Of a stretch of DNA of 64,000 nucleotides, positions 35,821 through 44,551 are shown in pieces (positions within the stretch are counted from its first letter, which is position 1; each line of letters starts with the position of its first letter). The notes under the pieces are model-generated. The model worked only from the letters and a program-made list of their open reading frames with translations, was not told where the DNA came from and did no database searches. The position numbers and the translations under genes are program-made. The stretch comes from Luteimonas cucumeris. GTDB taxonomy: Bacteria > Pseudomonadota > Gammaproteobacteria > Xanthomonadales > Xanthomonadaceae. The stretch is from positions 248,001 through 312,000 of the forward strand of contig NZ_VLKN01000005.1 of NCBI RefSeq assembly GCF_007830035.1. The letters run 5' to 3'.

Positions 35821-37290
35821 GTGATCGCAACGTTCCAGGAATCCAGCCGCCGTACTTCCGCCACTTCGCTGCTGGCGATGCCGGTGGGCAAGCATGGTCC
35901 ATCACACCTCGCCAATGCACTGTCATGGATGCTGCTGTGCGGCCTGCTGGCAACCGGAGTCTTGCAGGCGCAGACCCACACCGACCATATCGCCGACCTG
36001 CTCGATACGCCCGGCAGCGCCGGCCTTGGTTTCATTTCGCGGATCGAGCAATCGCCCTACATCGACGGCGGCCACCGCACCGACCTGCTGCCACTGTACC
36101 TGTACGAAGGCGAACGCTTCTTCCTCAATGCCGACCGTGTCGGCGTGAAATTCGTCAACGACGACACGCACCGCCTGGACGGTTTCCTGGGACGCCGGCT
36201 GGAAGGTTTCCCGGAAGACGAGATGCCTGAAATCCTGGAAGGCATGGACGTGCGCAACACCAGCATCGACCTCGGCGTGGCCTACCGGTACGCGCAACCC
36301 TGGGGCACGCTGCGGGCATCGGTTATGCACGACGTCGGCGGCATATCCGAAGGCAGTGAACTGCGGCTGGGCTATTCCTACGACTGGCGCGGTCAGCGCT
36401 GGCTGCTGCGTCCGGACATCACCGTGGCCTGGCGCGATTCGAACCTCAACAATTACTACTATGGCGTGGCGCCACACGAGGCCACGCCGGAGCGGCCGGC
36501 GTACGCGCCCGGCAGCGGCGTCAACGTATCGCTAGGCCTGTACGGCACTTACGGCATCCTCAAGAACTGGCGCCTGCTCGGTGGCGTATCGGTCACCGCG
36601 CTGGACAGCGACGTGCGCAACAGCCCGATCATCCGCGACGACCTGCAGCCGGCGCTGTTCGTCGGCGCCGTCTACGACTTCGGCACCGCCATCACCCGCT
36701 GGGACGACGACCAGATTCCATTGCTGGTGAAAGTGTTCTACGGCCGCGCCTCGGCTGATGGCTGCCACATGGCCAACATCATGACCTTGTCGTGCACGTC
36801 GCTGAACCACGAGAACCCCACCAGCGTCACCGGCGTGCATGTCGGCCGTCCGTTCCTGGAACGCGTCAACGGCTGGCCGCTGGACTTCAACGGCTATGTC
36901 GGCCTGCTGTTCCGCGACGAGAACGGATTGCAGGCCAACGGCTGGCAGGTGGACGCCTACATGAAGGCGTTCTACTACGGCTTTCCGTGGAGCCGCCGGG
37001 TCAATACGCGGTTCGGTTTCGGTTTCGGCATTTCCTATGCCAACCATGTCCCGTGGACCGAGGTAAGCAGCCAGGCGCGTCGCGAGCGGCCGACCTCCAA
37101 GCTGCTGAACTACCTGGACCCGACCATCGACGTCAACGTCGGCGACATCTTCCGCTCGGAAAACTGGAGGAAAACCTACTTCGGGCTGGGCATTTCGCAC
37201 CGGTCCGGCATATTCGCATCGTCGCGCCTGCTCGGCAGCGTCAACGGCGGATCGAACTACATCTATGCCTATCTTGAATCAGAATTCTGA
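35821..37290 (+). CDS. MipA/OmpV family outer-membrane protein
   Basis: A 489-residue protein from a GTG with GGGGAG just upstream. Signal peptide with core LSWMLLCGLLATGVLQAQ at about residues 34-50, preceded by an unusual 33-residue leader. The rest is a beta-barrel rich in alternating aromatic and Gly residues (VAYRYAQPWGTL, YGTYGILKNWRLLGG, FGISYANHVPW, YFGLGISHRSGIF) and ends in EF. It matches MipA/OmpV proteins, scaffold or porin-like barrels of the outer membrane. The usual MipA length is nearer 250, so this belongs to a larger subgroup. It stands alone after a terminator. Confidence 0.72.
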   Translation: MIATFQESSRRTSATSLLAMPVGKHGPSHLANALSWMLLCGLLATGVLQAQTHTDHIADLLDTPGSAGLGFISRIEQSPYIDGGHRTDLLPLYLYEGERFFLNADRVGVKFVNDDTHRLDGFLGRRLEGFPEDEMPEILEGMDVRNTSIDLGVAYRYAQPWGTLRASVMHDVGGISEGSELRLGYSYDWRGQRWLLRPDITVAWRDSNLNNYYYGVAPHEATPERPAYAPGSGVNVSLGLYGTYGILKNWRLLGGVSVTALDSDVRNSPIIRDDLQPALFVGAVYDFGTAITRWDDDQIPLLVKVFYGRASADGCHMANIMTLSCTSLNHENPTSVTGVHVGRPFLERVNGWPLDFNGYVGLLFRDENGLQANGWQVDAYMKAFYYGFPWSRRVNTRFGFGFGISYANHVPWTEVSSQARRERPTSKLLNYLDPTIDVNVGDIFRSENWRKTYFGLGISHRSGIFASSRLLGSVNGGSNYIYAYLESEF

Positions 37291-37401
37291 TCCTCGCGGC
37301 AAGCACGCCAGGAGATGACGATCGAACTTTCATGGCGCACGGACCATCCTGCGGCATGATTGAAGAAGCACTGAAACCACAGAAACATCGGGAGCGTCGC
37401 C

Positions 37402-37860
37402 ATGAAGAAACTGCTGCTATTACTGCTTGCCACCCTGCTTGCGGGTGCCTGCGCGCACAACACCCTCAGCACCGAAGACCGTCTGGCGCTGTTCCGCGCC
37501 AATGCCGGTGAACCGGTCGAGCATTTTCAGTACTCGCGCAACCTGCGCTGGACGCCGCTCGGCGACCAGGCGCTGGCGGTATGGCCCGGGCGCAACCAGG
37601 GTTACCTGCTGGAACTGCGCGCGCGTTGCCCGGACCTCAATTTCGCCAACGCGATCCAGATCACCAACTCGATGAACCGCGTCAACGCCCGCTTCGACAG
37701 CGTGATCGTGCTGTCGCGCCCGGGTGGCAGCAACAGCATGCGCGTGCCTTGCCGCATCCAGACCATCCAGCCGCTGGACATGGACGGGCTGCGTTCAGAC
37801 AAGTACGAAATGCGTGAAGCGCAGTCCGCGGAACGCGCGCCGGGTACTACGGAAGAGTGA
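37402..37860 (+). CDS. DUF6491-like lipoprotein (copy 1)
   Basis: A 152-residue lipoprotein: MKKLLLLLLATLLAGAC with Cys at 17. The mature part has RANAGEPVEHFQYSRNLRWTP, GDQALAVW, GYLLELRARCPDL and a conserved Cys in RVPCRIQTIQPLDMDG. These fit the DUF6491 family, small envelope proteins of unknown function. GGGAG precedes the ATG at 37402. A tandem paralogue follows 120 bp later, with the same leader. The two conserved Cys may form a disulfide. Confidence 0.8.
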   Translation: MKKLLLLLLATLLAGACAHNTLSTEDRLALFRANAGEPVEHFQYSRNLRWTPLGDQALAVWPGRNQGYLLELRARCPDLNFANAIQITNSMNRVNARFDSVIVLSRPGGSNSMRVPCRIQTIQPLDMDGLRSDKYEMREAQSAERAPGTTEE

Positions 37861-37980
37861 TCGTTTCGGCTGCCGCGCCGCCTGCCATCGGGAGGCGCGG
37901 ACAGCTGCGAGGAAGGACTAATGTCGTGCCAACGCGCCGCCGCTGCGTCGTGGATCGGCCTAAAGATCGGGAGAATCGCC

Positions 37981-38430
37981 ATGAAAAATTCGCTCGTACT
38001 GCTGCTCGTACCGCTGCTGTTGACCGCCTGCGCGCACACGTCCGGCACTGCCGACCGCCTGGAACTGGCCCGCGCCAATGCCGGCGCGCCGGTCGACAGC
38101 TTCCAGTATTCGCGCAACCTGCGCTTCACGCCGCTCGGTGACCAGGCACTTGCGGTGCGCGCCGGGGCCGAGCAGGGCTATCTGCTGGAACTGCGGACAC
38201 GCTGCGACAGCCTGAATGTCGCTCAGTCGATCGCGATCACCAATGCAGGTGGACAGGTCAGGGCCGGCCAGGACAGCGTGCGCGTGTTGTCGCGCCCGCC
38301 CCGGAATGCACCGCGGCACCCGCTATGTCGCATCGACACCATCAAGCCGCTGGATCTGGACGGCATTCGCGCCGGCAATCTGGAGATGTACGAGACGCAG
38401 CCGGAAGAAGCGGGGGCAGTACAGGAATAG
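37981..38430 (+). CDS. DUF6491-like lipoprotein (copy 2)
   Basis: A 149-residue paralogue of the gene before it: lipobox LLTAC, then RANAGAPVDSFQYSRNLRFTP, GDQALAV, GYLLELRTRC and LCRIDTIKPLDLDG. GATCGGGAG precedes the ATG at 37981, the same leader as copy 1 (ATCGGGAG). An in-frame ATG at 37921 lacks a signal. The tandem pair is a clear duplication. Function unknown. Confidence 0.82.
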   Translation: MKNSLVLLLVPLLLTACAHTSGTADRLELARANAGAPVDSFQYSRNLRFTPLGDQALAVRAGAEQGYLLELRTRCDSLNVAQSIAITNAGGQVRAGQDSVRVLSRPPRNAPRHPLCRIDTIKPLDLDGIRAGNLEMYETQPEEAGAVQE

Positions 38431-38432
38431 CC

Positions 38433-38472
38433 GCCGGCGGAGACCGCCGGCACGGCGTCGACGTCGTGCCGG
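38433..38472. repeat. Two adjacent GC-rich hairpins, REP-like
   Basis: A stem GCCGGCGG/CCGCCGGC with a 3-nt loop (38433-38451) abuts a second imperfect palindrome centred on GTCGAC (about 38447-38472). They lie just after the DUF6491 copy 2 stop. No T-tract follows, so they look more like a REP element or mRNA 3' stabiliser than an intrinsic terminator. Confidence 0.5.
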
Positions 38473-38489
38473 CCTACGCATGCACGGTC

Positions 38490-39239
38490 ATGCCGGATGC
38501 CGATTCACACGTCGTCTATCCGCCCACCAACACGCTCAAGTGCGTGGCCGAAGACGTGTGGATCGTCGATGGGCCGGTGATCCGTTTCGGCATGCCCTGG
38601 CCGAAGATGCCGTTTCCCACCCGGATGACGATCCTCCGCACGGCCGGGGGCGATCTGTTCCTGCATTCGCCGACGCCGCTGACGCCGCAGCTGAAATCAC
38701 AGATCGATGCGCTCGGCGCCGCACGCTGGATCATCGGTCCCAATCGCATCCATTACTGGTGGATACCGGAATGGCATGCGGCGTACCCGGATGCGCAGGT
38801 CTATCTGGCGCCGCGGATCAGCGAGCAGGCGCGCGGACGCATCGATTTCGACACCTGCAAACTCGATCGCGATCGTGGCTATCCCTGGGATGCGGAAATC
38901 GCGACGCTGCCGGTCACTGGCAGCTTCATGACCGAAGTCGAGTTCTTTCATCATCCCAGCCGTACGCTGGTACTGACTGATTTCATCGAAAATTTCGAGA
39001 AGCACAAGCTAGGCTCATGGTTCCAGAGTTGGCTGACGCGCCTGGGCGGCGTGCAGGATCCGGATGGGCAGATGCCGCGCGACATGCGCGCGACCTATTC
39101 ACGACAACGACCGCAGCTGCGCGCAGCAGTCGAACGGATGATTGCGTGGGATCCGGCGCGGATCATCCTTGCGCACGGACGCTGGTATCCGGATCACGGC
39201 GCCGCCGAACTGCGGCGCGCGTTTCGATGGTTGCTGTGA
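38490..39239 (+). CDS. DUF4336 family protein
   Basis: A 249-residue soluble protein from the ATG at 38490; the frame is open further upstream but without a better start. It opens with VWIVDGPVIRFG, followed by TRMTILRTAGGDLFLHSPTP, GPNRIHYWWIPEWHAAYPDA and RTLVLTDFIENFE, all typical of DUF4336 proteins. These have a metallo-beta-lactamase-like fold with some ligand residues conserved, but no activity has been shown for the family. It is 59 bp after DUF6491 copy 2 and may be read from the same region. The HGRWYPDHG near the C-terminus gives conserved His residues. Confidence 0.82.
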   Translation: MPDADSHVVYPPTNTLKCVAEDVWIVDGPVIRFGMPWPKMPFPTRMTILRTAGGDLFLHSPTPLTPQLKSQIDALGAARWIIGPNRIHYWWIPEWHAAYPDAQVYLAPRISEQARGRIDFDTCKLDRDRGYPWDAEIATLPVTGSFMTEVEFFHHPSRTLVLTDFIENFEKHKLGSWFQSWLTRLGGVQDPDGQMPRDMRATYSRQRPQLRAAVERMIAWDPARIILAHGRWYPDHGAAELRRAFRWLL

Positions 39240-39355
39240 CGGCCGCAAAAATAACGGGCAGCTAACAACCGTCGGTACACACATGCGACCGCTTCACTTC
39301 ATCGCTACGGTCCTTCGCGGAAAGTACCGATACTTTTCGGTAGTGGAGACAGGCC

Positions 39356-39967
39356 GTGGCCAGAAAGATCGAATACAACACCGGGCAGGTGCATGAACTG
39401 CTGCTGCAGGCGTTGGAAACAGAGCGCGGTGGCATCAAGATCTACGAGAACGCCATCCGCGCTGCAGTGAACGACGACTTGCGCAAGGAGTGGGGCGAAT
39501 ACCTGGAAGAAACCCGCACGCACGAGAAAGTGCTGCTCAACGTACTCGCCGAGCTCGGCATGGATTCCGAGGAGAAAAGCCCGGGGCGCGACGTGGTAGC
39601 GCACCAGGGCGAAGCACTGGTGACCGCGATCCAGATGGCGCGCAAGAACGCAGACGCCACCGGCGCGGAACTCGTCGCCGGCGAATGCGTGGTACTCGCC
39701 GAAACCAAGGACCACATGAACTGGCACCTGATCGGCCATGTCGCCAAACACGGCACCGGGCCGGAGGCGAAGGTGCTGCAGGCCGCCTTCGAAGCGGTGG
39801 AGAAGGACGAGGACCATCACCTGTATCACACCACCGGCTGGACGCGGGAACTATGGATACAGTCGCTTGGATTCCCCGCCGTTCTGCCGCCGCCGGAAGA
39901 GGAGAAGAACGTGGAAACGGCAATTGGCGCGTCGCGCGCTGAACAGGCGCGTGACAAGCTGCTGTAG
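39356..39967 (+). CDS. Ferritin-like diiron-type protein
   Basis: A 203-residue all-helical protein from a GTG at 39356, with GGAG about 8 nt upstream. Helices carry repeated Glu/His pairs: LETERGGIKIYENA (about 20-33), EETRTHEKVL (51-60), ECVVLAETKDHMNWHL (110-125) and EKDEDHHLYHT (149-159). This is the pattern of a four-helix-bundle diiron site, as in ferritin-like and rubrerythrin-type proteins. No rubredoxin domain is present. The C-terminal tail (PPPEEEKN) is disordered. It may store or detoxify iron or peroxide, but the assignment is structural inference. Confidence 0.68.
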   Translation: MARKIEYNTGQVHELLLQALETERGGIKIYENAIRAAVNDDLRKEWGEYLEETRTHEKVLLNVLAELGMDSEEKSPGRDVVAHQGEALVTAIQMARKNADATGAELVAGECVVLAETKDHMNWHLIGHVAKHGTGPEAKVLQAAFEAVEKDEDHHLYHTTGWTRELWIQSLGFPAVLPPPEEEKNVETAIGASRAEQARDKLL

Positions 39968-40023
39968 CCGGCCTGGCGTGCCCTGTGGTTGCCCTTTACG
40001 AACGTTGAAATCGCCTTTCGAAG

Positions 40024-40569
40024 TCAGGGTTTGACGGAGCGTGATGCGCGCACGTCGGCCTGCATCGCGGCCTTCATCAGTTCGACCGCCTGCTCGCGGC
40101 GTTGCGTTGTCTGCGCCGCGATGCAATCGCGGGGTACGCCCAGTTCGTACTCGTTCATGTGGGCATCGGCGGCGGTCGCCAGGATGCACGAGTCCGCCGC
40201 GATGCCGGTCAGCACCAGTCGGCGGACCTGCAACTGCTCCAACAGCAGGCGCAGCGGCGTGCAGAAGAATGCTGAGTGCTTCGGCTTGAGGATGAAGTAG
40301 TCGTCGCGTTCCGGCGCCAGTTGCTGCGCGATGGCTGCGCCGGGAGCGCCATCGTGTGTGCAGATCGCCACCAGTTCACGGAAGTCCGATTGCCACTGCA
40401 TGAAATTGTCATTGATGTAGATCACGGGGGCGCCCGCCGCCTTCCAACGCTGCTTGAGTGCCGCGATCCGTCGCGCGGCGGGCAGTGCCTGTCCCAGCAG
40501 GCGCGGCGCTCCTTCGAAATCGAAGGGGTTGATCATGTCGACGATGAGCAGCGCCGCGTGGGTGGTCAT
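40024..40569 (-). CDS. Isochorismatase/nicotinamidase-like cysteine hydrolase
   Basis: A 181-residue protein with the complete cysteine-hydrolase triad: Asp11 in LIVDMINPF, Lys97 in LKPKHSAFF and Cys128 in GIAADSCIL. The Ala-Ala-Asp-Ser before Cys and the cis-peptide region fit nicotinamidase-type amidohydrolases. The frame continues far upstream on this strand, but the ATG at 40569 gives the correct family N-terminus. It is divergent from the DUF3182 gene with about 95 bp between starts, so they may share a control region. Substrate (amide or isochorismate) unknown. Confidence 0.88.
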   Translation of the reverse strand: MTTHAALLIVDMINPFDFEGAPRLLGQALPAARRIAALKQRWKAAGAPVIYINDNFMQWQSDFRELVAICTHDGAPGAAIAQQLAPERDDYFILKPKHSAFFCTPLRLLLEQLQVRRLVLTGIAADSCILATAADAHMNEYELGVPRDCIAAQTTQRREQAVELMKAAMQADVRASRSVKP

Positions 40570-40662
40570 GTCCGGGTGGCAATGCGTGGACGGAAATCGT
40601 TCCGGAGCATCGAAGCAGAGCATCGCCAGGGTGGCGATCATGTGAACCGTATTCACGACAAC

Positions 40663-41814
40663 ATGATCGACCGTGCCGGAGCATCGTTGCCGATGATGAC
40701 GACTTCGGTGTCCAGTAGCAGGCCGGTCCTGTTGTTCAACAAGAACCGGGATGTCGATCCGGCCGGGCACGATCACCTGACCCGTGTCGCCATGGCCCAG
40801 CGCATCGCTACGCTGATCAATGGGCACTACGCCGGCGTGCATGACAGCAGCGCCATCGCCGGGCACCCGTACTTCATTCCCGACAACACCCTGCTGCGCG
40901 AGGATTGCACCGTCCTCGGCATTCAAGGCGAGGACGATCTCTACGGCGGCGTGGTGCCGCATGCCTTCCTGACCAACAAGACGATCAGCCATCCCCTGCC
41001 CGACATGCAGGCCGTGGCGCCTGACAGCTGGTCGCCACGCCTTGCCCAGCGCATCGGCAATACGGTACTGCCGGGCTACTCCGCATTCTCGCGGAACGAT
41101 GCGCAGCTGGCCGGGGAGCGTCTGCTTGAAGGGGGCCGCGTACGCGTCAAGCGCGCTGCAGGCGTAGGCGGCGAGGGCCAGGCAGTGGTCGATTCGATCG
41201 AAGAACTGATGTCGGTCCTGGATGGCATCGACCGGAATGAATTGTGCCAGGAGGGTGTGGTGATCGAACGCGACCTCGACGACGCGCTCACCTACAGCGT
41301 TGGCGTGCTGCGCGTCGCCGGTCGGCAGTTCGCCTATTGCGGCACGCAGTTCATGGTCGAGGATCGCAATGGCATCGAAGTCTACGGCGGCTCGGAACTC
41401 CATGTCGTTCGCGGCGGCTTCGCGCAGCTGCAACGGCTGCTGGCCGATGACGAAAGGGTAGAGGCGACAGGAAAGGCCATCCAGTACGACGCGGCCGTGT
41501 CTGCAGAATTTCCGGATTTCTTCGCCTCGCGCCGTAATTACGATGTCGCGGCAGGCCGCGACAGCCGCGGCCTGCGCCATTGCGGCGTGCTCGAGCAATC
41601 CTGGCGGATAGGCGGGGCGACGCCGGCGGAGATCGCCGCGGTCGAGGCGTTGTTGGCAGAGCCTTCGCTGGATTCGATCGTGGCGTCGACGCACGAACTG
41701 CATCGCGCCGGGCCCGTACCCGCAGAGGCACGCGTCCACTTCGACGATCCGTACAGCCGTTCCGGTCCGATCCTGAAATATTCGCGGGTGCACAGGCATG
41801 GAAATCCGACTTGA
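40663..41814 (+). CDS. DUF3182 family protein
   Basis: A 383-residue protein; an ATG at 40693 is an alternative start. Features include [20 protein letters not shown], which resembles the Gly-rich loop of ATP-grasp enzymes, then [19 protein letters not shown] and [12 protein letters not shown]. These suggest an ATP-grasp-like ligase fold; this fits what is generally seen in DUF3182 but activity is unproven. Its 3' end overlaps the alpha/beta hydrolase start by 17 bp, so the two are one operon and are probably functionally coupled. Confidence 0.82.
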   Translation: MIDRAGASLPMMTTSVSSSRPVLLFNKNRDVDPAGHDHLTRVAMAQRIATLINGHYAGVHDSSAIAGHPYFIPDNTLLREDCTVLGIQGEDDLYGGVVPHAFLTNKTISHPLPDMQAVAPDSWSPRLAQRIGNTVLPGYSAFSRNDAQLAGERLLEGGRVRVKRAAGVGGEGQAVVDSIEELMSVLDGIDRNELCQEGVVIERDLDDALTYSVGVLRVAGRQFAYCGTQFMVEDRNGIEVYGGSELHVVRGGFAQLQRLLADDERVEATGKAIQYDAAVSAEFPDFFASRRNYDVAAGRDSRGLRHCGVLEQSWRIGGATPAEIAAVEALLAEPSLDSIVASTHELHRAGPVPAEARVHFDDPYSRSGPILKYSRVHRHGNPT

Positions 41815-42598
41815 GCCGGTCGAAATCGCGGTGGATGAGGAATCGGTGCAGGGCACGCTGCTGGCGCCGACCCGGAAAATGCCAGCGGTGCTGTTCGTGC
41901 ACGGCTGGGGTGGCAGCCAGCAACACGATCTCGTGCGGGCGCGCGAGGCAGCTGGGCTGGGCGGCGTGTGCCTGACCTTCGATCTTCGTGGTCACGAAAG
42001 CACTGCCTCGCAATGGGAAACCGTCAACCGCGAGTCGAACCTGCGCGATCTGCTCGCCGCCTACGACTGGCTGACGGCGCAGCCCAACGTGGATCGCAGC
42101 GCGATCGCCGTGGTCGGCATCAGCTATGGCGGCTACCTGGCGTCGATCCTGACCACGCTGCGGCCGGTGCGATGGCTGGCGCTGCGTTCGCCGGCGCTAT
42201 ACAAGGACGAAGGTTGGACCTTGCCGAAGCGCCAGCTGCATGCCGATCCCGACCTCCCGCAGTTCCGTCTGCGTGCGCTCGAGGCGCATTGCAACCGGGC
42301 CTTGCAGGCCGCCGCCGCCTTCACCGGCGATGTGCTGATCGTGGAAGCGGAACTCGATACGGTGGTGCCGCACCAGGTCATGGAGAATTATCGCAACGCG
42401 TTCACGCGCGCGCGTTCGCTGACCTCGCGTGTGCTGTCCGGCGCAGACCATGGCCTGGCGGACAAGAAGGCGCAGCAGGACTACACCCGCGTGCTGATCA
42501 AATGGCTGACTGAGATGATTATTGGCGCGCGTGAACAGGCCGCCAAGGCCAAGGTGGAGGAACACAGGCCCAAGGTGCCGGCTCCATCGACGCGATGA
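41798..42598 (+). CDS. Alpha/beta hydrolase coupled to DUF3182
   Basis: A 266-residue alpha/beta hydrolase. The oxyanion motif HGWGGS is at 35-40, FDLRGHE follows, and the nucleophile elbow GISYGG has Ser109. The acid is probably in [10 protein letters not shown] and the His in SGADHGLAD, as in dienelactone hydrolase/BAAT-like peptidase-type hydrolases. No signal peptide. The start overlaps DUF3182 by 17 bp. The pairing suggests a hydrolase acting on a product of the ATP-grasp-like protein, or its precursor. The C-terminal tail ([17 protein letters not shown]) is basic and flexible. Confidence 0.82.
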   Translation: MEIRLEPVEIAVDEESVQGTLLAPTRKMPAVLFVHGWGGSQQHDLVRAREAAGLGGVCLTFDLRGHESTASQWETVNRESNLRDLLAAYDWLTAQPNVDRSAIAVVGISYGGYLASILTTLRPVRWLALRSPALYKDEGWTLPKRQLHADPDLPQFRLRALEAHCNRALQAAAAFTGDVLIVEAELDTVVPHQVMENYRNAFTRARSLTSRVLSGADHGLADKKAQQDYTRVLIKWLTEMIIGAREQAAKAKVEEHRPKVPAPSTR

Positions 42599-42604
42599 AT
42601 CCGC

Positions 42605-42838
42605 TCAGACGCGGTCGTCGATGCCGACGATTCCAGACTGCTTGGCACAGTGCGCGCAGCAGTAGAACTTGCCGTCGTGCTCGGCGCCGTGGCCGATGAT
42701 GCTGCATTGGCAGTGAGAGCAGCGTGGGGCCAAGGCGTGGATCGCGCACTCGAACGAATCGTAGGTGCCCCGACGGTCGCCCTGCACGATATCGAAGGAC
42801 TTGTCGTAACTGTTTCCGCAAACATCGCAGATGCCCAT
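42605..42838 (-). CDS. Small LIM-like zinc-binding protein
   Basis: A 77-residue protein with two predicted zinc sites: C4, C7, C31, H34 and C40, C43, C61, C64 (spacing CxxC-x23-CxxH and CxxC-x17-CxxC). This matches the LIM/double-treble-clef pattern unusually well for a bacterial protein. Further Cys (45, 60) and His (50, 54) are present. AGGAGG lies 7 nt before the ATG at 42838. Such small zinc proteins may act as metal stores or protein adaptors. Convergent with the hydrolase, 6 bp apart, and close to the SDR gene upstream. Confidence 0.78.
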   Translation of the reverse strand: MGICDVCGNSYDKSFDIVQGDRRGTYDSFECAIHALAPRCSHCQCSIIGHGAEHDGKFYCCAHCAKQSGIVGIDDRV

Positions 42839-42880
42839 GGTGCATCCTCCTGAGGGTAGTTCCGTGTTGAAGCGAGCGTG

Positions 42881-43885
42881 CTAGCCGCGCGGGCCGCCCA
42901 TGACCGGCAGCACGACGCCGCTGATGTACGAAGCCGTTACTGGCGACGCCAGGAACACATAGGCGGGCGATATTTCCTCCGGTTGCGCCGGGCGTCCCAT
43001 ATCGCTGTCCTCGCCGAACTTCGCTACTTCCTTGGCGGCGCGGTCGGCGGGATTGAGCGGTGTCCAGACAGGGCCCGGCGCAACCGCGTTCACGCGGATG
43101 CCGCGCGCCAGCAGGTTGCTGGCCAGCGACCTGGTGAAGGCGTGGATGGCGCCCTTGGTGGCGGAATAATCGAGCAGCGCCTTGCTGCCGAAGATGCCGG
43201 TCTCCGATCCGGTATTGATGATGCTCGCACCATTGCCCATGTGCGGCAGCGCGGCGCGCGCCATGTGGAAGTAGCCGCCGATGTTGGTCTGCAGGGTTTC
43301 CTGCAGATGTTCGTCGGTCATGTCCTCCAGCGAGTCGAGGTGCTGCTGGAACGCGGCGTTGTTGACCAGGATGTCGAGCCGGCCGAAGGTCTTGACCGCC
43401 TTGCGCACCGCGCGATCGCAGAAGCGCGGGTCCTTGACGTCGCCGGCGATGAGCAGGCACCTGCGTCCCTCGTTCTCGACTTGATCGCGCGTCTTCCTGG
43501 CATCGACATGTTCGTCCAGGTAAAGCACGGCGACGTCGGCGCCTTCGCGCGCGAACAGCACCGCGACTGCGCGGCCTATGCCGGAATCGCCGCCGGTGAT
43601 GATCGCGGCCATACCCTCGAGCTTGCCGCTGCCGACATAGTCCGATGCCAGGAAGCGCGGTTGCAGCTGCAGCGCATACTCGTTGCCGGGTTTGGCCAGG
43701 TGCTGCCCCGGCATCGGGTTCTGCGGTTGTCTACGCGCACCGGCCTGCACCGGTTTCGGCTTCGCCTTGCCGCTGCCGCGCTTCTTCTCGATCGCGTCTG
43801 CACGCTCCTGGATCGCACGCTGCCGGGCGACGGTTTTCTTGCCGCCGGTGCCGCGGACTGTGGAAGTCTTCCTGGACACCGCCAT
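42881..43885 (-). CDS. SDR-family oxidoreductase with a basic N-terminal extension
   Basis: A 334-residue SDR. The first 55 residues are Lys/Arg-rich and probably disordered. The SDR domain follows: TGGDSGIGRAVAV cofactor loop, NNAAFQ, INTGSETG with the catalytic Ser, and DYSATKGAIHAFTRSL with Tyr and Lys. Its C-terminal SYISGVVLPVMGG is typical. This is the YhdF/stress SDR type found beside DUF3182 and other general-stress genes. GAGGTGAAGC precedes the ATG. The cofactor is probably NADP. Substrate unknown. The basic tail is unusual and could bind nucleic acid or membranes. Confidence 0.9.
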   Translation of the reverse strand: MAVSRKTSTVRGTGGKKTVARQRAIQERADAIEKKRGSGKAKPKPVQAGARRQPQNPMPGQHLAKPGNEYALQLQPRFLASDYVGSGKLEGMAAIITGGDSGIGRAVAVLFAREGADVAVLYLDEHVDARKTRDQVENEGRRCLLIAGDVKDPRFCDRAVRKAVKTFGRLDILVNNAAFQQHLDSLEDMTDEHLQETLQTNIGGYFHMARAALPHMGNGASIINTGSETGIFGSKALLDYSATKGAIHAFTRSLASNLLARGIRVNAVAPGPVWTPLNPADRAAKEVAKFGEDSDMGRPAQPEEISPAYVFLASPVTASYISGVVLPVMGGPRG

Positions 43886-44044
43886 GCTTCACCTCGCACT
43901 AACGAATCTTGTCAATGAGGTAATGATAGAAGTCGATCTGTCGACAGGCGGTGAGATGAAAGTGCGGGAGCCCCCGCTCAGTGGCTTCGGCACTGCATTC
44001 GCAGCGCTATGATGCGAACCAACCCTTCATCACAGGAGCAGACC

Positions 44045-44500
44045 ATGCCGCCGACGACCATGCCGTTGCCGATCACGAGAACGATGCTTGCGGCCGTCCT
44101 GCTCGCTGTGGCCAGCATCGCCAATGCCGGCGAGTCCCGGAAGTTCGGCGAGATGATGCCTGCCGGCGAGGCCGTGCGGATTTCCGTCGCGATCGCCGCC
44201 CACCAGGACTATGCCGGCAAGGCGCAGCGCTTCAGCGGACGCATTGCCGAGGTCTGCCAGAAGGAAGGTTGCTGGCTGGTACTGGAGGACGACGGCCAGA
44301 GCGCACGCGTGATGATGCGCGATCACGAATTCGCGGTACCCAAGGACGCCAGCGGCCGCGCCGAAGTCCATGGCGTGCTGTCGCGCCACCAGTTGACTCC
44401 GGAAGCGGTGAAACACATGCAGGAGGAGAGCAGCAGCGGATTGCCGGTGTCGGACGTGGAATACCGCATCGTCGCCGACGGCGTGGAAATCGCCGGCTGA
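44045..44500 (+). CDS. Exported DUF4920-like protein
   Basis: A 151-residue protein. AGGAG lies 7 nt before the ATG at 44045, a better start than 44009. Signal peptide ends ANA. The mature protein has AGKAQRFSGRIAEVCQKEGCWLVL, with the Cys pair typical of DUF4920 proteins, and VMMRDHEFAVPKDASG. The family is small, beta-rich and of unknown function, sometimes linked to metal or redox homeostasis because of the Cys pair. Two lipoprotein genes follow in the same direction. Confidence 0.8.
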   Translation: MPPTTMPLPITRTMLAAVLLAVASIANAGESRKFGEMMPAGEAVRISVAIAAHQDYAGKAQRFSGRIAEVCQKEGCWLVLEDDGQSARVMMRDHEFAVPKDASGRAEVHGVLSRHQLTPEAVKHMQEESSSGLPVSDVEYRIVADGVEIAG

Positions 44501-44551
44501 GGCGCCACGATCGTGCGATTCGATCGCGTCCTGTTTTTACGCAGCGCTGGC

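Noticed and set aside
40570-41856. A minus-strand extension that would make the isochorismatase gene 610 codons long
   Set aside because: The family N-terminus is at 40569; the extension is a shadow of DUF3182.
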